Source: Granulicella sp. L46 (GTDB lineage Bacteria > Acidobacteriota > Terriglobia > Terriglobales > Acidobacteriaceae). From it: DNA of 64,000 nt. The notes below the pieces were generated by a model. It did no database searches, had not been told where the DNA came from, and saw only the letters and a program-made list of their open reading frames with translations. Location: contig NZ_LMUT01000007.1 of NCBI RefSeq assembly GCF_009765785.1, positions 225,689 to 289,688 of the forward strand, given 5' to 3'. Numbering within the stretch: position 1 is the stretch's first letter; the number at the start of each line of letters is the position of its first letter. Both the position numbers and the translations under genes were made by a program. Below are positions 56,211-64,000 of the stretch, in pieces.

Positions 56211-57863
56211 CTATGGAAGCGTCCCGCCGACGAACGAGTCGCCGCCACCCGGACGCTGCGGAATGCGGATCACAAACACCACATCATCGCCCGACTTCAG
56301 CGAACTCGCGATGGCGTTGTAGCTAGCAATATCAGTCACCGGCTTGCGATTGATCTCCACAATCACCGCGCCCTGGCCCAGCTGGATGGAGTCGGCAAAC
56401 GAACCCGGCTTTACACTGGTCACGGTAACGCCGCCCGCGATGTGCAGACGGCTCTGCAGCTGCTGTGGAACTGCCTGCACAGTGATTCCGAACTTGCTCT
56501 GTCCTGCATCTGCGGGGCCCGGCTCATTGGAATCATCCTCTGCTTTGCCCTGGTTCTCATACAGCTTGGAGCGATCCGCAATGCCGCAGGCGATCGTGAT
56601 CTGCTTACCTCCGCGAAGAACTCCCAGACTTACCGTCGATCCCGGATGTTTCATGGAGACGATGGCGATTAGTTCATCGCCGTTCTTGATCTGCTTCCCG
56701 TCCACGGACACGATAACGTCCCGTGGCTGGATGCCCGCCTTTGCCGCCGGTCCACCCGGAACCACCTCACCGACCATGACGCCGCCGTTTGAGAATCCGT
56801 ATTCCCTTGCGACCGCCGACGATGTAGCCGGCTGGAATTGAATGCCGATCGAACCGCGGACGACCTTGTGCTCGGGCGCAATCAGCTGGTTGTAGACGCC
56901 GATGATCACGTTCGACGGCATCGCGAACCCAATGCCTTCATTGCCGGCCGACTGCGTAAAGATGGCGGTGTTCATGCCAATCACTTCGCCCTGCATATCC
57001 ACCAGCGGTCCACCCGAGTTGCCGGGATTGATCGCAGCATCGGTCTGAATAAACTTCTGGAACTCGTTCTTGGCGACGCCATTCGCATCGCCGCCTTCGT
57101 CGATCGAACGGTTGCGCGCCGAGATGATGCCCGCCGACACCGTCTCCGACAAACCAAACGGCTCGCCAATCGCCAGCACCCAGTCGCCTACCTGCGCGCT
57201 ATCCGAGTTGCCCAACTTCACCGTTGGCAGAGGAGTGTCGCTCTTGATCTTGATCACCGCAATGTCGGTTTCCTTGTCCACACCCACCACCGTCGCAAGC
57301 CGACCCGGATCGGTCGAATCTTCAGAGTCCGTCGAGAGCTTCACATAGATCCGATCCGCCTTGTCGATCACATGGTTGTTGGTAATGATGTAGCCGCGCG
57401 GATCAACAATAAAGCCAGAACCCAGCGCCCGGCTTGGACCGGTTTCTTCTTGTCCGCCTCCAGGCTGTCCGCCAAAGAAGTGGTTGAAGAAGTCCTGCAT
57501 GCCCTGGTCGCCCTGGCCACCCTCGGGATTTTGCCCGCGCGGGTTGCGTCCCGTCGGCCCTTCCTGCTGCCCGGGAGTTGCGCTCTCCTTCGGCAGGATC
57601 TCCGTGTTGATGTTGACGACCGCAGGACCCACCTGCTTCGCAATCGCCGAGAAGCCGTTCGACAGCGTCACTGGATTCGGAACCTGTAGCGGTTTTGCAT
57701 CGCTGCTATCGACGGCGGCTTGCTTGGCACTGACGCGGCCGGTCAGCATCGACCCGGCCAGAACGCAGGCGGAAAGTGTTCCAAGTATCGTAAAAGTGGT
57801 CACCAGGCGTCCGCCGCGGATCTTGTCCCGCCAGCCCTGCCCGAATCGATTCGATGAGTCCAT
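56211..57863 (-). CDS. Do-family serine protease DegP/HtrA
   Basis: 550 residues from the ATG at 57861-57863; a longer frame to 57935 lacks support. An N-terminal anchor or signal (about 20-40, VTTFTILGTLSACVLAGS) is followed by a Gly/Gln-rich loop. Catalytic triad: His in TNNHVID, Asp in ETDIAVIKI, Ser in NPGNSGGPLVD. PDZ 1 (GGVMVGEVVPGGPAAKAGIQPRDVIVSVDGK) and PDZ 2 (C-terminal, SVKPGSFADSIQLGQGAVIVEINRKP) follow. It degrades misfolded proteins in the periplasm. Confidence 0.95.
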   Translation of the reverse strand: MDSSNRFGQGWRDKIRGGRLVTTFTILGTLSACVLAGSMLTGRVSAKQAAVDSSDAKPLQVPNPVTLSNGFSAIAKQVGPAVVNINTEILPKESATPGQQEGPTGRNPRGQNPEGGQGDQGMQDFFNHFFGGQPGGGQEETGPSRALGSGFIVDPRGYIITNNHVIDKADRIYVKLSTDSEDSTDPGRLATVVGVDKETDIAVIKIKSDTPLPTVKLGNSDSAQVGDWVLAIGEPFGLSETVSAGIISARNRSIDEGGDANGVAKNEFQKFIQTDAAINPGNSGGPLVDMQGEVIGMNTAIFTQSAGNEGIGFAMPSNVIIGVYNQLIAPEHKVVRGSIGIQFQPATSSAVAREYGFSNGGVMVGEVVPGGPAAKAGIQPRDVIVSVDGKQIKNGDELIAIVSMKHPGSTVSLGVLRGGKQITIACGIADRSKLYENQGKAEDDSNEPGPADAGQSKFGITVQAVPQQLQSRLHIAGGVTVTSVKPGSFADSIQLGQGAVIVEINRKPVTDIASYNAIASSLKSGDDVVFVIRIPQRPGGGDSFVGGTLP

Positions 57864-58087
57864 TGTCGTATTTATCCTCGTGATTGCTTCTGATTGCCTT
57901 CTAGATGTCGTGAACTTCTGCGCCTGCGCGGCCATGCTCTCATAGGGTCTACGCCGTCCGCCGCTTGCGCATTTCGTTCGCCACCGTAATAGACGTGAAC
58001 GGCGGAGAAAGGTCGCGGCGTGTACCGGTTTGGGTTGCCTTCGGCCGGTCTTTTCCCGCTTCCGTCTTTAAGTATGCATCTTCTAGA

Positions 58088-58999
58088 TTACGCGCCCGCG
58101 ATGGGTAGGAGTTGGCTCTTACCCCGGGAGGTTGGCCGCAGCTCCGCCAACAGGATTCCGGCCAGAATCAACCCCGCCCCCAGCATCGCCCGCCGCCCCA
58201 GCTGCTCGCCAAAGAAAAGCAGGGAAGTCAGCCACGCGAACACTGGTTCCAGCGTGAAAATCAGCGCAGTATGCGACGCCGGGAGATACTGTTGCGCCCA
58301 GCTCTGGATCGTAAAAGCCGCCGCCGTAGCCAGGACCGCGGTCACGCCCAGCGCGATCCATAGCATCGCCGTCCCGTGGAAGTACGGCCGCCCGCCCAGC
58401 GGCAGCGTCGCCAGCAACACCACCGCAGCAAACCCGATCTGCAGCGTCCCCAATCTTCTCGCAGACACCCTCGGCGCCGCTCGCGCCAGCATCAGCAGAT
58501 GCGCCGCAAACGCCACCGCGCACCCCAGGCAAAGCCACTCCCCCAAACCAATTCCCGAAAGCAACGCCGTCCCCGCACCCGGCGGACTCGTCAACAGCAC
58601 CAGCCCCGCAAACGCCAGCACCGCCCCGGCGTAAGTATCGAACGTCGGCCGCAACGACCCCGGCAAAGCAACTCCAGGAATCGCGCTCATCAACGGCACA
58701 ATCACCACCACCAGCCCGGTAAGAAACGCAGCCTTCGAAGCCGTCGTGAATTTCAACCCCGTGGTCTGAAATTGGTAACCCAGTCCCAGAAACAACCCCG
58801 CCGCCGCTCCCAGCTTCAAGTCCGTCCGCGTCATCCCGCGCAGACTCGGCCAGTTCACCGCCGCCAGCACCGCGAACGCCAGCGCCATACGCACGAAATT
58901 GAACATCAGCGGAGTAGTTGCCGTCAGCGCCGACTTCACCAGCGAAAACGTCATCCCCCAAACCAATACAACTGCCAGCAGCAGCACATACGCCAGCAC
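58088..58999 (-). CDS. EamA-family membrane transporter
   Basis: 303 residues from a GTG (58997-58999), GGAGG six bases upstream. Ten helices; two EamA repeats: VLAYVLLLAVVLVWGMTFSLVK with GLFLGLGYQFQTTGLKFTTASKAAFLTGL, and GEWLCLGCAVAFAAHLLML with QSWAQQYLPASHTALIFTLEPVFA. It exports small metabolites, substrate unknown. It is the last gene of an operon with truA, an M20 hydrolase and an amidohydrolase; spacing to the amidohydrolase stop is 43 bases. Confidence 0.9.
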   Translation of the reverse strand: MLAYVLLLAVVLVWGMTFSLVKSALTATTPLMFNFVRMALAFAVLAAVNWPSLRGMTRTDLKLGAAAGLFLGLGYQFQTTGLKFTTASKAAFLTGLVVVIVPLMSAIPGVALPGSLRPTFDTYAGAVLAFAGLVLLTSPPGAGTALLSGIGLGEWLCLGCAVAFAAHLLMLARAAPRVSARRLGTLQIGFAAVVLLATLPLGGRPYFHGTAMLWIALGVTAVLATAAAFTIQSWAQQYLPASHTALIFTLEPVFAWLTSLLFFGEQLGRRAMLGAGLILAGILLAELRPTSRGKSQLLPIAGA

Positions 59000-59042
59000 C
59001 ACATGCCTCCGCGCCCCGGGTCCGGATTTTGGGACCTGAGTT

Positions 59043-60833
59043 TTAGGGCGCAAGGTACACCGTATTCCCGGCAACCACTGTCCGCAGCACCTGTGTGTGC
59101 AGCACCTCCTGCGGCGACGCCTTCGTGATATCCCGGTCCAGCACGACCATATCGGCCAGGTAACCTGGCTCCAGCCGCCCCTTGATCTTCTCGCGAAACT
59201 CCGCAAACGCCGACGCCTGCGTGTACGCGTAAATCGCCTCGTCGATCGTCAGCTTCTCCTGCGGTTGGAACGTCTGTGTTCCTTCGACATTCTGCCGCGT
59301 AATCGCCGCATACAGTCCACGGAATGGCGAGATCGACTCCACCGGATAATCGGTCCCAAACGCAAGCGTCACGCCATGATCCAGAAACGACTTCCACGCA
59401 TACGCCCGCTTCACGCGCTCCGGTCCAAGCCGCGCCTCGGCCCACGCCATATCGGTCAGCAGGTGCGACGGCTGCATACTCGCAATTACGCCCAGCTCCG
59501 CAAACCGCTCAAACGATCCCGGCGACACCACCTGCGCGTGCTCAATCCGAAACCGAAAATCCTTCGGCTTAACCGCCACCGACGGATCCGTCGTCACCAC
59601 ACCCGAACCCGCATTCTTCGGCGCTGCCGCCACATTTGCCGGCCGCCCAACCTGCTCGGCCGCGGACATCGCATTCAACGCCATATCGTTTGCCCGATCT
59701 CCAATCGCATGAAACCCCAGCTGAAATCCATCCGCCGCCCGCACAGCTGCCATCTGGTTCAGCTTGCTCTGGTCATAGCGCGCAATCCCATAGTTGTTCG
59801 GATCATCCGAGTAGGGCTCATTCATCGCTGCCGTCCGCGATCCGAGCGACCCATCCATAAACCCCTTCAGAAACGTCAGGTGCAGCAACGGATCATCCGG
59901 CGGATGACTCGCGCGCCGCTCGTCCAGCACGCCAACCGGCTGATTGAAATCGATCCACTCCGCGATCCGCAGGTGCAGCGACCCCTGATCCTCCATCTCT
60001 TCCATCGCCAGGAAGTCTTCCCAGTCCGAAAAATCCTGGATCGATGTCACTCCATGCGACAGCGCATCCTGCATGGACAGCTCAATCGCCTTGCGCCGCA
60101 CCGCCAGGCTCGGCGCAGGAATCACCTTCTCGACCAGCGCCATCGTCGGCCCTTCGCGAATGATCCCCGTAGCATGCCCATCGGCGTCGCGATCGATCTG
60201 CCCACCCTTTGGGTTCATCGTCGCGTCCGTAATCCCCGCCGCCTTCAGCGCCGCCGTATTCGCAATCGCAATATGCCCATCCGTTCGCTCCAGAAACGCG
60301 GGATGCCCCGCACTCACCGCGTCCAGATCCTGCCGCGTCGGCAGCTTCGTGCCCGGCCACTTCGTGTGGTCCCATCCGCCGCCGAGAATCCACTCACCTG
60401 GCCCTAACTTCACCGCATACGCCTGCACGTTCGCGAGCATCACCGCCAGCGACGGCACGTTCACAAGATCCAACGAGAGCCGCTGCCGCCCGGCCGGAGC
60501 CATATGTGTATGCGCGTCATTGAAACCCGGCATCGCAAACGCACCCTTCAAATCCACCGTCTTCGTGTGCGCATCCTTCAGTGCCAGCATTGCGGCATCG
60601 CCACCCACCGCCACAATCTTTCCCGCGCGCATCGCCACGGCCGACACACGCCCCGGCGCAGGGTCGGTATCGCCCGCCTTCAGCCGCGTCCCGGTAAGAA
60701 TGTTGCCATCATAAAAAATAGTGTCGGGCGCCACTGAATTCCCGGCCTTCGCAGCCTGTCCCAACGCCAGTAACCCCGCCGCAAACCCCAAGCCCCATCC
60801 AGCCAGCACGCACATCCGTACAAGTGTTCTCAC
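59043..60833 (-). CDS. YtcJ-type amidohydrolase (exported)
   Basis: 596 residues. Signal peptide about 1-31. Metal-dependent hydrolase: His-x-His in GFNDAHTHMAP, GGWDHTKWPGT, FLKGFMDGSLGSRTAAM, LGFHAIGDRAND, FRIEHAQVV and TDYPVESISP match the YtcJ/NfdA amidohydrolase_3 layout. It probably hydrolyses amides or formamides outside the cytoplasm. Its ATG overlaps the M20 stop by four bases (ATGA). Confidence 0.92.
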   Translation of the reverse strand: MRTLVRMCVLAGWGLGFAAGLLALGQAAKAGNSVAPDTIFYDGNILTGTRLKAGDTDPAPGRVSAVAMRAGKIVAVGGDAAMLALKDAHTKTVDLKGAFAMPGFNDAHTHMAPAGRQRLSLDLVNVPSLAVMLANVQAYAVKLGPGEWILGGGWDHTKWPGTKLPTRQDLDAVSAGHPAFLERTDGHIAIANTAALKAAGITDATMNPKGGQIDRDADGHATGIIREGPTMALVEKVIPAPSLAVRRKAIELSMQDALSHGVTSIQDFSDWEDFLAMEEMEDQGSLHLRIAEWIDFNQPVGVLDERRASHPPDDPLLHLTFLKGFMDGSLGSRTAAMNEPYSDDPNNYGIARYDQSKLNQMAAVRAADGFQLGFHAIGDRANDMALNAMSAAEQVGRPANVAAAPKNAGSGVVTTDPSVAVKPKDFRFRIEHAQVVSPGSFERFAELGVIASMQPSHLLTDMAWAEARLGPERVKRAYAWKSFLDHGVTLAFGTDYPVESISPFRGLYAAITRQNVEGTQTFQPQEKLTIDEAIYAYTQASAFAEFREKIKGRLEPGYLADMVVLDRDITKASPQEVLHTQVLRTVVAGNTVYLAP

Positions 60834-62098
60834 GACCCAAAGTTTATCCCAGCATTTAGCGCGACAGGCACCTTATCGCTCTCCGCGGTCATCGCGCAGA
60901 TATCTAGCAGCAGCAGCAAAACCCTTCGCAGCGCTAGGTCGCGCCCCGTCGGATCGTATCCCTCCTGCAGTGTATGAATCCCCCAACCCACGCCGCCCGC
61001 ACCGATTGCCAGCGCCGGAACCCCGAGTGACAGCGGCAGGTTCGCGTCGGTGGATCCAATGCGGGCCTCGGTCGCAATCCCCAAATGCCGATCCACTGCC
61101 TTCAAACTCATCGCCAGCCCGGAGCTCGCCGCAAGCGCTCCGGCCGCCCGATTTCCAATTCGCTCCACATGCAGCTTCAACGCGGCCTCACCCCTCCGTT
61201 GGTTTTCCGCATCCACGATTCGCGTCAGCGTCTCGAGCAGTCCCAGCTCCACCCGGTCCAGCTCGATCCCCGACACCGACCGCAAATCCAGGTCGGCCGT
61301 TGCCAACTCCGGAATCGAATTCACCGACGTCCCTCCCCGAACCACCCCGCAATTCAGCGTCGTCCGCGGCCGCGTCGGCAGCCGCAATCTCCCCAGCTCC
61401 ACCAACGCCGCCGCCAGCGTCATGATCGGATTCGCCCTTCCAGCATCGGCCCACGAGTGCCCACCCGGCCCCGCGATCGTCACCCGCAATCGTCTGCTCC
61501 CTAGCGCCCGATCCACCACCATTGCGTCGCCGCCACCCTCCAGCGCAATCGCCGCCCGCACCCTCCCGGCATATGGCGCTTCCGCAAAAAGATGCCGCAT
61601 CCCGCGCAGATCTCCCTCACCCTCCTCGCCCACATTTGCCGCGAACAAAATCGTGCACCCCGGAACAATCGCCGCATGCTTCAGCGCCGCCGCCAACCCC
61701 AGCAGCGCCGTCAACCCAGCTCCATTATCGCAAGCCCCGGGACCGAGAATCTTCGCCTCCTCCTCTCGCGGCACGCAATCCGTCCCGACAGGGAAGACCG
61801 TATCCAGATGCGCCGACAGCATCACAACGGGCCCGTTATCCCCCGCGCCTTCAGCCCCCAGTTCCGCAACCGCATTACCCGCCGCATCCACCCGCGCGTC
61901 CGCTAGCCCCATCTCGCGAAACCTTTCGCAGAACCACGCCGCCCGCTCCGCCTCACCAAACGGCGGCGCCGGAATTCCCAAAAACTCCATCTGCCACCGC
62001 CGCATCCGCGCCTCATGCAAATGCAGCCACGCAAACGCCCGATGCACGGCACGATCGCTCGCCAGCGCCGCAATCCTCCGATTGTTCACAGCGCTCAT
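60830..62098 (-). CDS. M20-family metallopeptidase or amidohydrolase (ArgE/DapE type)
   Basis: 422 residues. Metal ligands: LSAHLDTVFP (His and Asp), GPGACDNGAGLTALLG (bridging Asp), AANVGEEGEGDLRG (Glu pair) and ALEGGGD (Asp). The dimerisation domain starts near residue 215 (GGHSWADAGRANPI). Its start overlaps truA (ATGA) and its stop overlaps the amidohydrolase start. It probably cleaves N-acyl amino acids or peptides. Confidence 0.9.
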   Translation of the reverse strand: MSAVNNRRIAALASDRAVHRAFAWLHLHEARMRRWQMEFLGIPAPPFGEAERAAWFCERFREMGLADARVDAAGNAVAELGAEGAGDNGPVVMLSAHLDTVFPVGTDCVPREEEAKILGPGACDNGAGLTALLGLAAALKHAAIVPGCTILFAANVGEEGEGDLRGMRHLFAEAPYAGRVRAAIALEGGGDAMVVDRALGSRRLRVTIAGPGGHSWADAGRANPIMTLAAALVELGRLRLPTRPRTTLNCGVVRGGTSVNSIPELATADLDLRSVSGIELDRVELGLLETLTRIVDAENQRRGEAALKLHVERIGNRAAGALAASSGLAMSLKAVDRHLGIATEARIGSTDANLPLSLGVPALAIGAGGVGWGIHTLQEGYDPTGRDLALRRVLLLLLDICAMTAESDKVPVALNAGINFGS

Positions 62099-62919
62099 GG
62101 CTGCAACCCCGCGCCGGACTGATCGCCCACATCACCGTATTCCACCGCCACCAAAAACAACCCCTGCGCCGGAGCGGTAGGCCCTGCCGCTGCCCGATCC
62201 TTCGCGGCCAAAATCCTCTGCATCTCCTCCGCCTGCAAACTCCCGCGCCCCACCTCGGCCAGTGTCCCCACAATATTCCGTACCATGTGGTGCAAAAACC
62301 CGCTCCCTGTCACTCGATACCGCAGCAACCCATCCTCCTGCACTACCTCTGACGCAAAGATCGTCTTCACCGGATTCGGCCCGGTCGACCCATCCTCTCT
62401 CTCTGCCCTATCTGGATCGACGGCCGCGAACGAAGTGAAATCGTGCGTCCCACACAGCATCGCCGCCGCCTGCTTCATCGCCTGGATCTCGAGCGCCCAC
62501 CGGCAAGACCATACGTACGGCGCAATAAACGGGGGGCAGATATTTTCTTCATCCAGCTCTTCCATTCTTCGCTCAAAGATTCTGTATTCATAGGTTTTTC
62601 GTACCGCACTATGTCGCGCATGGAATTCCTGGGCCGCCTCCTCCACCTTCAGCACCCGAACACTCTGCGGCAGCGACCGATTCATCGCCCTCAACAAGTT
62701 TTCTGCCGGAATCTCCGCCTCCAGCGCAAAGCTCGCCACCTGTGCCAGCGCATGTACCCCTGCGTCCGTCCGCCCTGACCCCTGCGGCAGCACTCGCTCT
62801 CCCGTCATCTTTTCCAACACCGCCGCCAACGTGCCCTGCACCGTCGGCCGGCCCGGCTGCACCTGCCAGCCCTGGAAGGCCGACCCGTCGTAACTGAGAA
62901 CAATCTTCCAGAAAGTCAT
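62095..62919 (-). CDS. truA: tRNA pseudouridine(38-40) synthase
   Basis: 274 residues. Start MTFWKIVLSYDGSAFQGWQVQPG, catalytic Asp in GSGRTDAGVHALAQVASF, YEYRIF, and HDFTSFAAVD plus GSGFLHHMVRNIVGTL. Makes pseudouridine in the anticodon arm of tRNA. An insert of about 20 residues around YGV/SCRWALEIQ is moderate. Its stop overlaps the M20 start. Confidence 0.97.
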   Translation of the reverse strand: MTFWKIVLSYDGSAFQGWQVQPGRPTVQGTLAAVLEKMTGERVLPQGSGRTDAGVHALAQVASFALEAEIPAENLLRAMNRSLPQSVRVLKVEEAAQEFHARHSAVRKTYEYRIFERRMEELDEENICPPFIAPYVWSCRWALEIQAMKQAAAMLCGTHDFTSFAAVDPDRAEREDGSTGPNPVKTIFASEVVQEDGLLRYRVTGSGFLHHMVRNIVGTLAEVGRGSLQAEEMQRILAAKDRAAAGPTAPAQGLFLVAVEYGDVGDQSGAGLQP

Positions 62920-63159
62920 CGTCGCGCGCTGGCCTCCTCCCCATTGTAGAGAGGTCGATCCTTCTCATGGTGAGCCGTCCACCCTCCTTATCTTGAGCGG
63001 TCGATTTCCCTTTACTGGATATACTTGGAGTGTTCTCCCACAACCGTCTGGAACCAACCGGCCTCGATCGCCGTATAGAAAATTGACCGACAGCTTTTAG
63101 AAACCTATTAGCCCGACAGCTCTACAACCCAATCAAGCTGCACGCTGGAGAAGTGAATC

Positions 63160-64000
63160 GTGAAATTGAGGCATTGGCAGGCGAGTGTCTGCGTGGCACT
63201 TACGTTGGTGAGCACCATACCCCCAGCCGCCATTGCGCAGGCTGCCGCTCAGCAAACCACTCTGAGCAACCAACCAGCGAGCCCCACCGCGCCCGCTGTT
63301 CCCCAGGCGGTTCAGAACGACACCACGGGAACTCCAGGCTTCCCTCAGGCACCTACGCCAAAGTTCACCGAGCCCCTCTACCTTCGCTCAAGCCTCAAGG
63401 ATTACAGCAAGGGCAAGCTAGGTTTCCCGAACCCGCTACGCTGGTACACCGCGACCAACTACCCAGCGCCGCGCCTCGGCGACACTCCCCATCTCAACGA
63501 CCTGCTACGCGACGGCAAAATCTATCTCAGCCTTTCCGATGCCATCACCCTCACGCTTGAGGACAACTTCGACATCGCCATCGCCCGCATCAATCTCGAT
63601 ATCGCCGACACCGATATCCTGCGCGCCCGGGCCGGCGCCAGCTTGCGCGGCGTCTCCGCCGGCCTCATTACCAATACCCTCGGCGGCACCAGCTCCACCA
63701 TCACCGGCGGCGGCGGTCCCGGCGGCACCTCCACCGGCACCGGCGGCACGGGGAGCGGCGCAAACGGTCTCGTGCTCAGCACCAGCGGCGGTGGTCCCGT
63801 CCCCTACAACATGGATCCCGTCCTTAGCGGCAATCTCGAGTACCAGGCACAGAGCCAGCAGCAGTCCAATCTGCTCTTCTCGGGCGGCCTCCCTTCGCTC
63901 TACACCGACACCAGCACCTACAACTTCACCTACCAGCAGGGCTTCGGCACTGGAACTCTCTTCAACGTTGGCTTCAATAACAGCCGCATCAGCTCCAACA
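63160..64000 (+). CDS. TolC-family outer-membrane protein, N-terminal part
   Basis: About 280 residues are in the window; the rest is beyond the right edge. A GTG at 63160 has GGAG nine bases upstream. Signal peptide about 1-27. The mature part has FTEPLYLRSSLKDYSKG, RWYTATNYPAPRLGD, then the helix start LSLSDAITLTLEDNFDIAIARINLDIADTDILRARAGA, as in TolC proteins. A Gly/Thr/Ser-rich insert (about 175-210) precedes beta-rich segments (TYNFTYQQGFGTGTLFNVGFNNS). It is a channel for efflux or secretion. The partner adaptor may be the MacA-like gene at 41322. Confidence 0.85.
   Translation, partial: MKLRHWQASVCVALTLVSTIPPAAIAQAAAQQTTLSNQPASPTAPAVPQAVQNDTTGTPGFPQAPTPKFTEPLYLRSSLKDYSKGKLGFPNPLRWYTATNYPAPRLGDTPHLNDLLRDGKIYLSLSDAITLTLEDNFDIAIARINLDIADTDILRARAGASLRGVSAGLITNTLGGTSSTITGGGGPGGTSTGTGGTGSGANGLVLSTSGGGPVPYNMDPVLSGNLEYQAQSQQQSNLLFSGGLPSLYTDTSTYNFTYQQGFGTGTLFNVGFNNSRISSN

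Overview
The window looks like a chromosomal segment of an acidobacterium of the class Terriglobia (Granulicella/Terriglobus/Edaphobacter relatives). This is inferred from the high G+C, a poxvirus-type topoisomerase IB, the DUF892 ferritin-like protein, the secreted CBM6-like protein and several families I know mainly from that group. No tRNA, rRNA, IS element or CRISPR array was seen. All calls come from reading the sequence and its translations; no database search was run.

Layout. 0-5 kb: a STAS-receiver regulator cut by the window edge, a YeiH-type exporter with an unlisted 35-residue membrane ORF coupled upstream, and a repeat-rich stretch holding a small membrane gene and a probably acquired TIGR04141/DUF6119 gene. 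5-24 kb: ffh, two Xer-type tyrosine recombinases with a small membrane gene overlapping both, DUF202, topoisomerase IB, DUF892, a run of small enzymes on the minus strand, a TetR/SDR divergent pair with a visible operator, a PAS histidine kinase and secA preceded by a small secreted ORF. 24-43 kb: S9 peptidase, MDR oxidoreductase, two peptidase or unknown genes, mobA, an ABC ATPase, a sugar-phosphate transferase (exopolysaccharide initiation), nadE, a cysteine-less DsbA-like protein, PIG-L, ZIP, ROK kinase, DinB, Gph, DUF4097, an RND/ABC adaptor and lexA.

43.5-50.2 kb is the most interesting part. An OmpR-type regulator is followed by a sigma54 activator, a histidine kinase and a second sigma54 response regulator. 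The last three are arranged like the flagellar FleQ/FleS/FleR (FlrABC) set, with a candidate sigma54 promoter in front of the kinase. The next gene is not an intact flgB. It is one open frame that starts as FlgB (about residues 1-60) and continues as the C-terminal three quarters of the flagellar sigma factor FliA. A FlgM-like segment follows, open in frame into a dienelactone hydrolase. The rest of a flagellar cluster is absent. The base-composition strand bias (G-rich to C-rich on the plus strand) changes at the same place. The simplest reading is that a large deletion or rearrangement removed the flagellar genes, with its breakpoint at about 48.46-48.49 kb and close to a replication terminus or replichore switch. 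An assembly misjoin must be excluded.

50-64 kb: rpsO-pnp with clear terminators, a DMT transporter, a conserved unknown, a pseudogene broken by an in-frame amber codon, a peptidoglycan-binding protein, a DegP/HtrA protease, an overlapping minus-strand operon (truA, M20 hydrolase, amidohydrolase, EamA transporter) and the start of a TolC-like outer-membrane protein.
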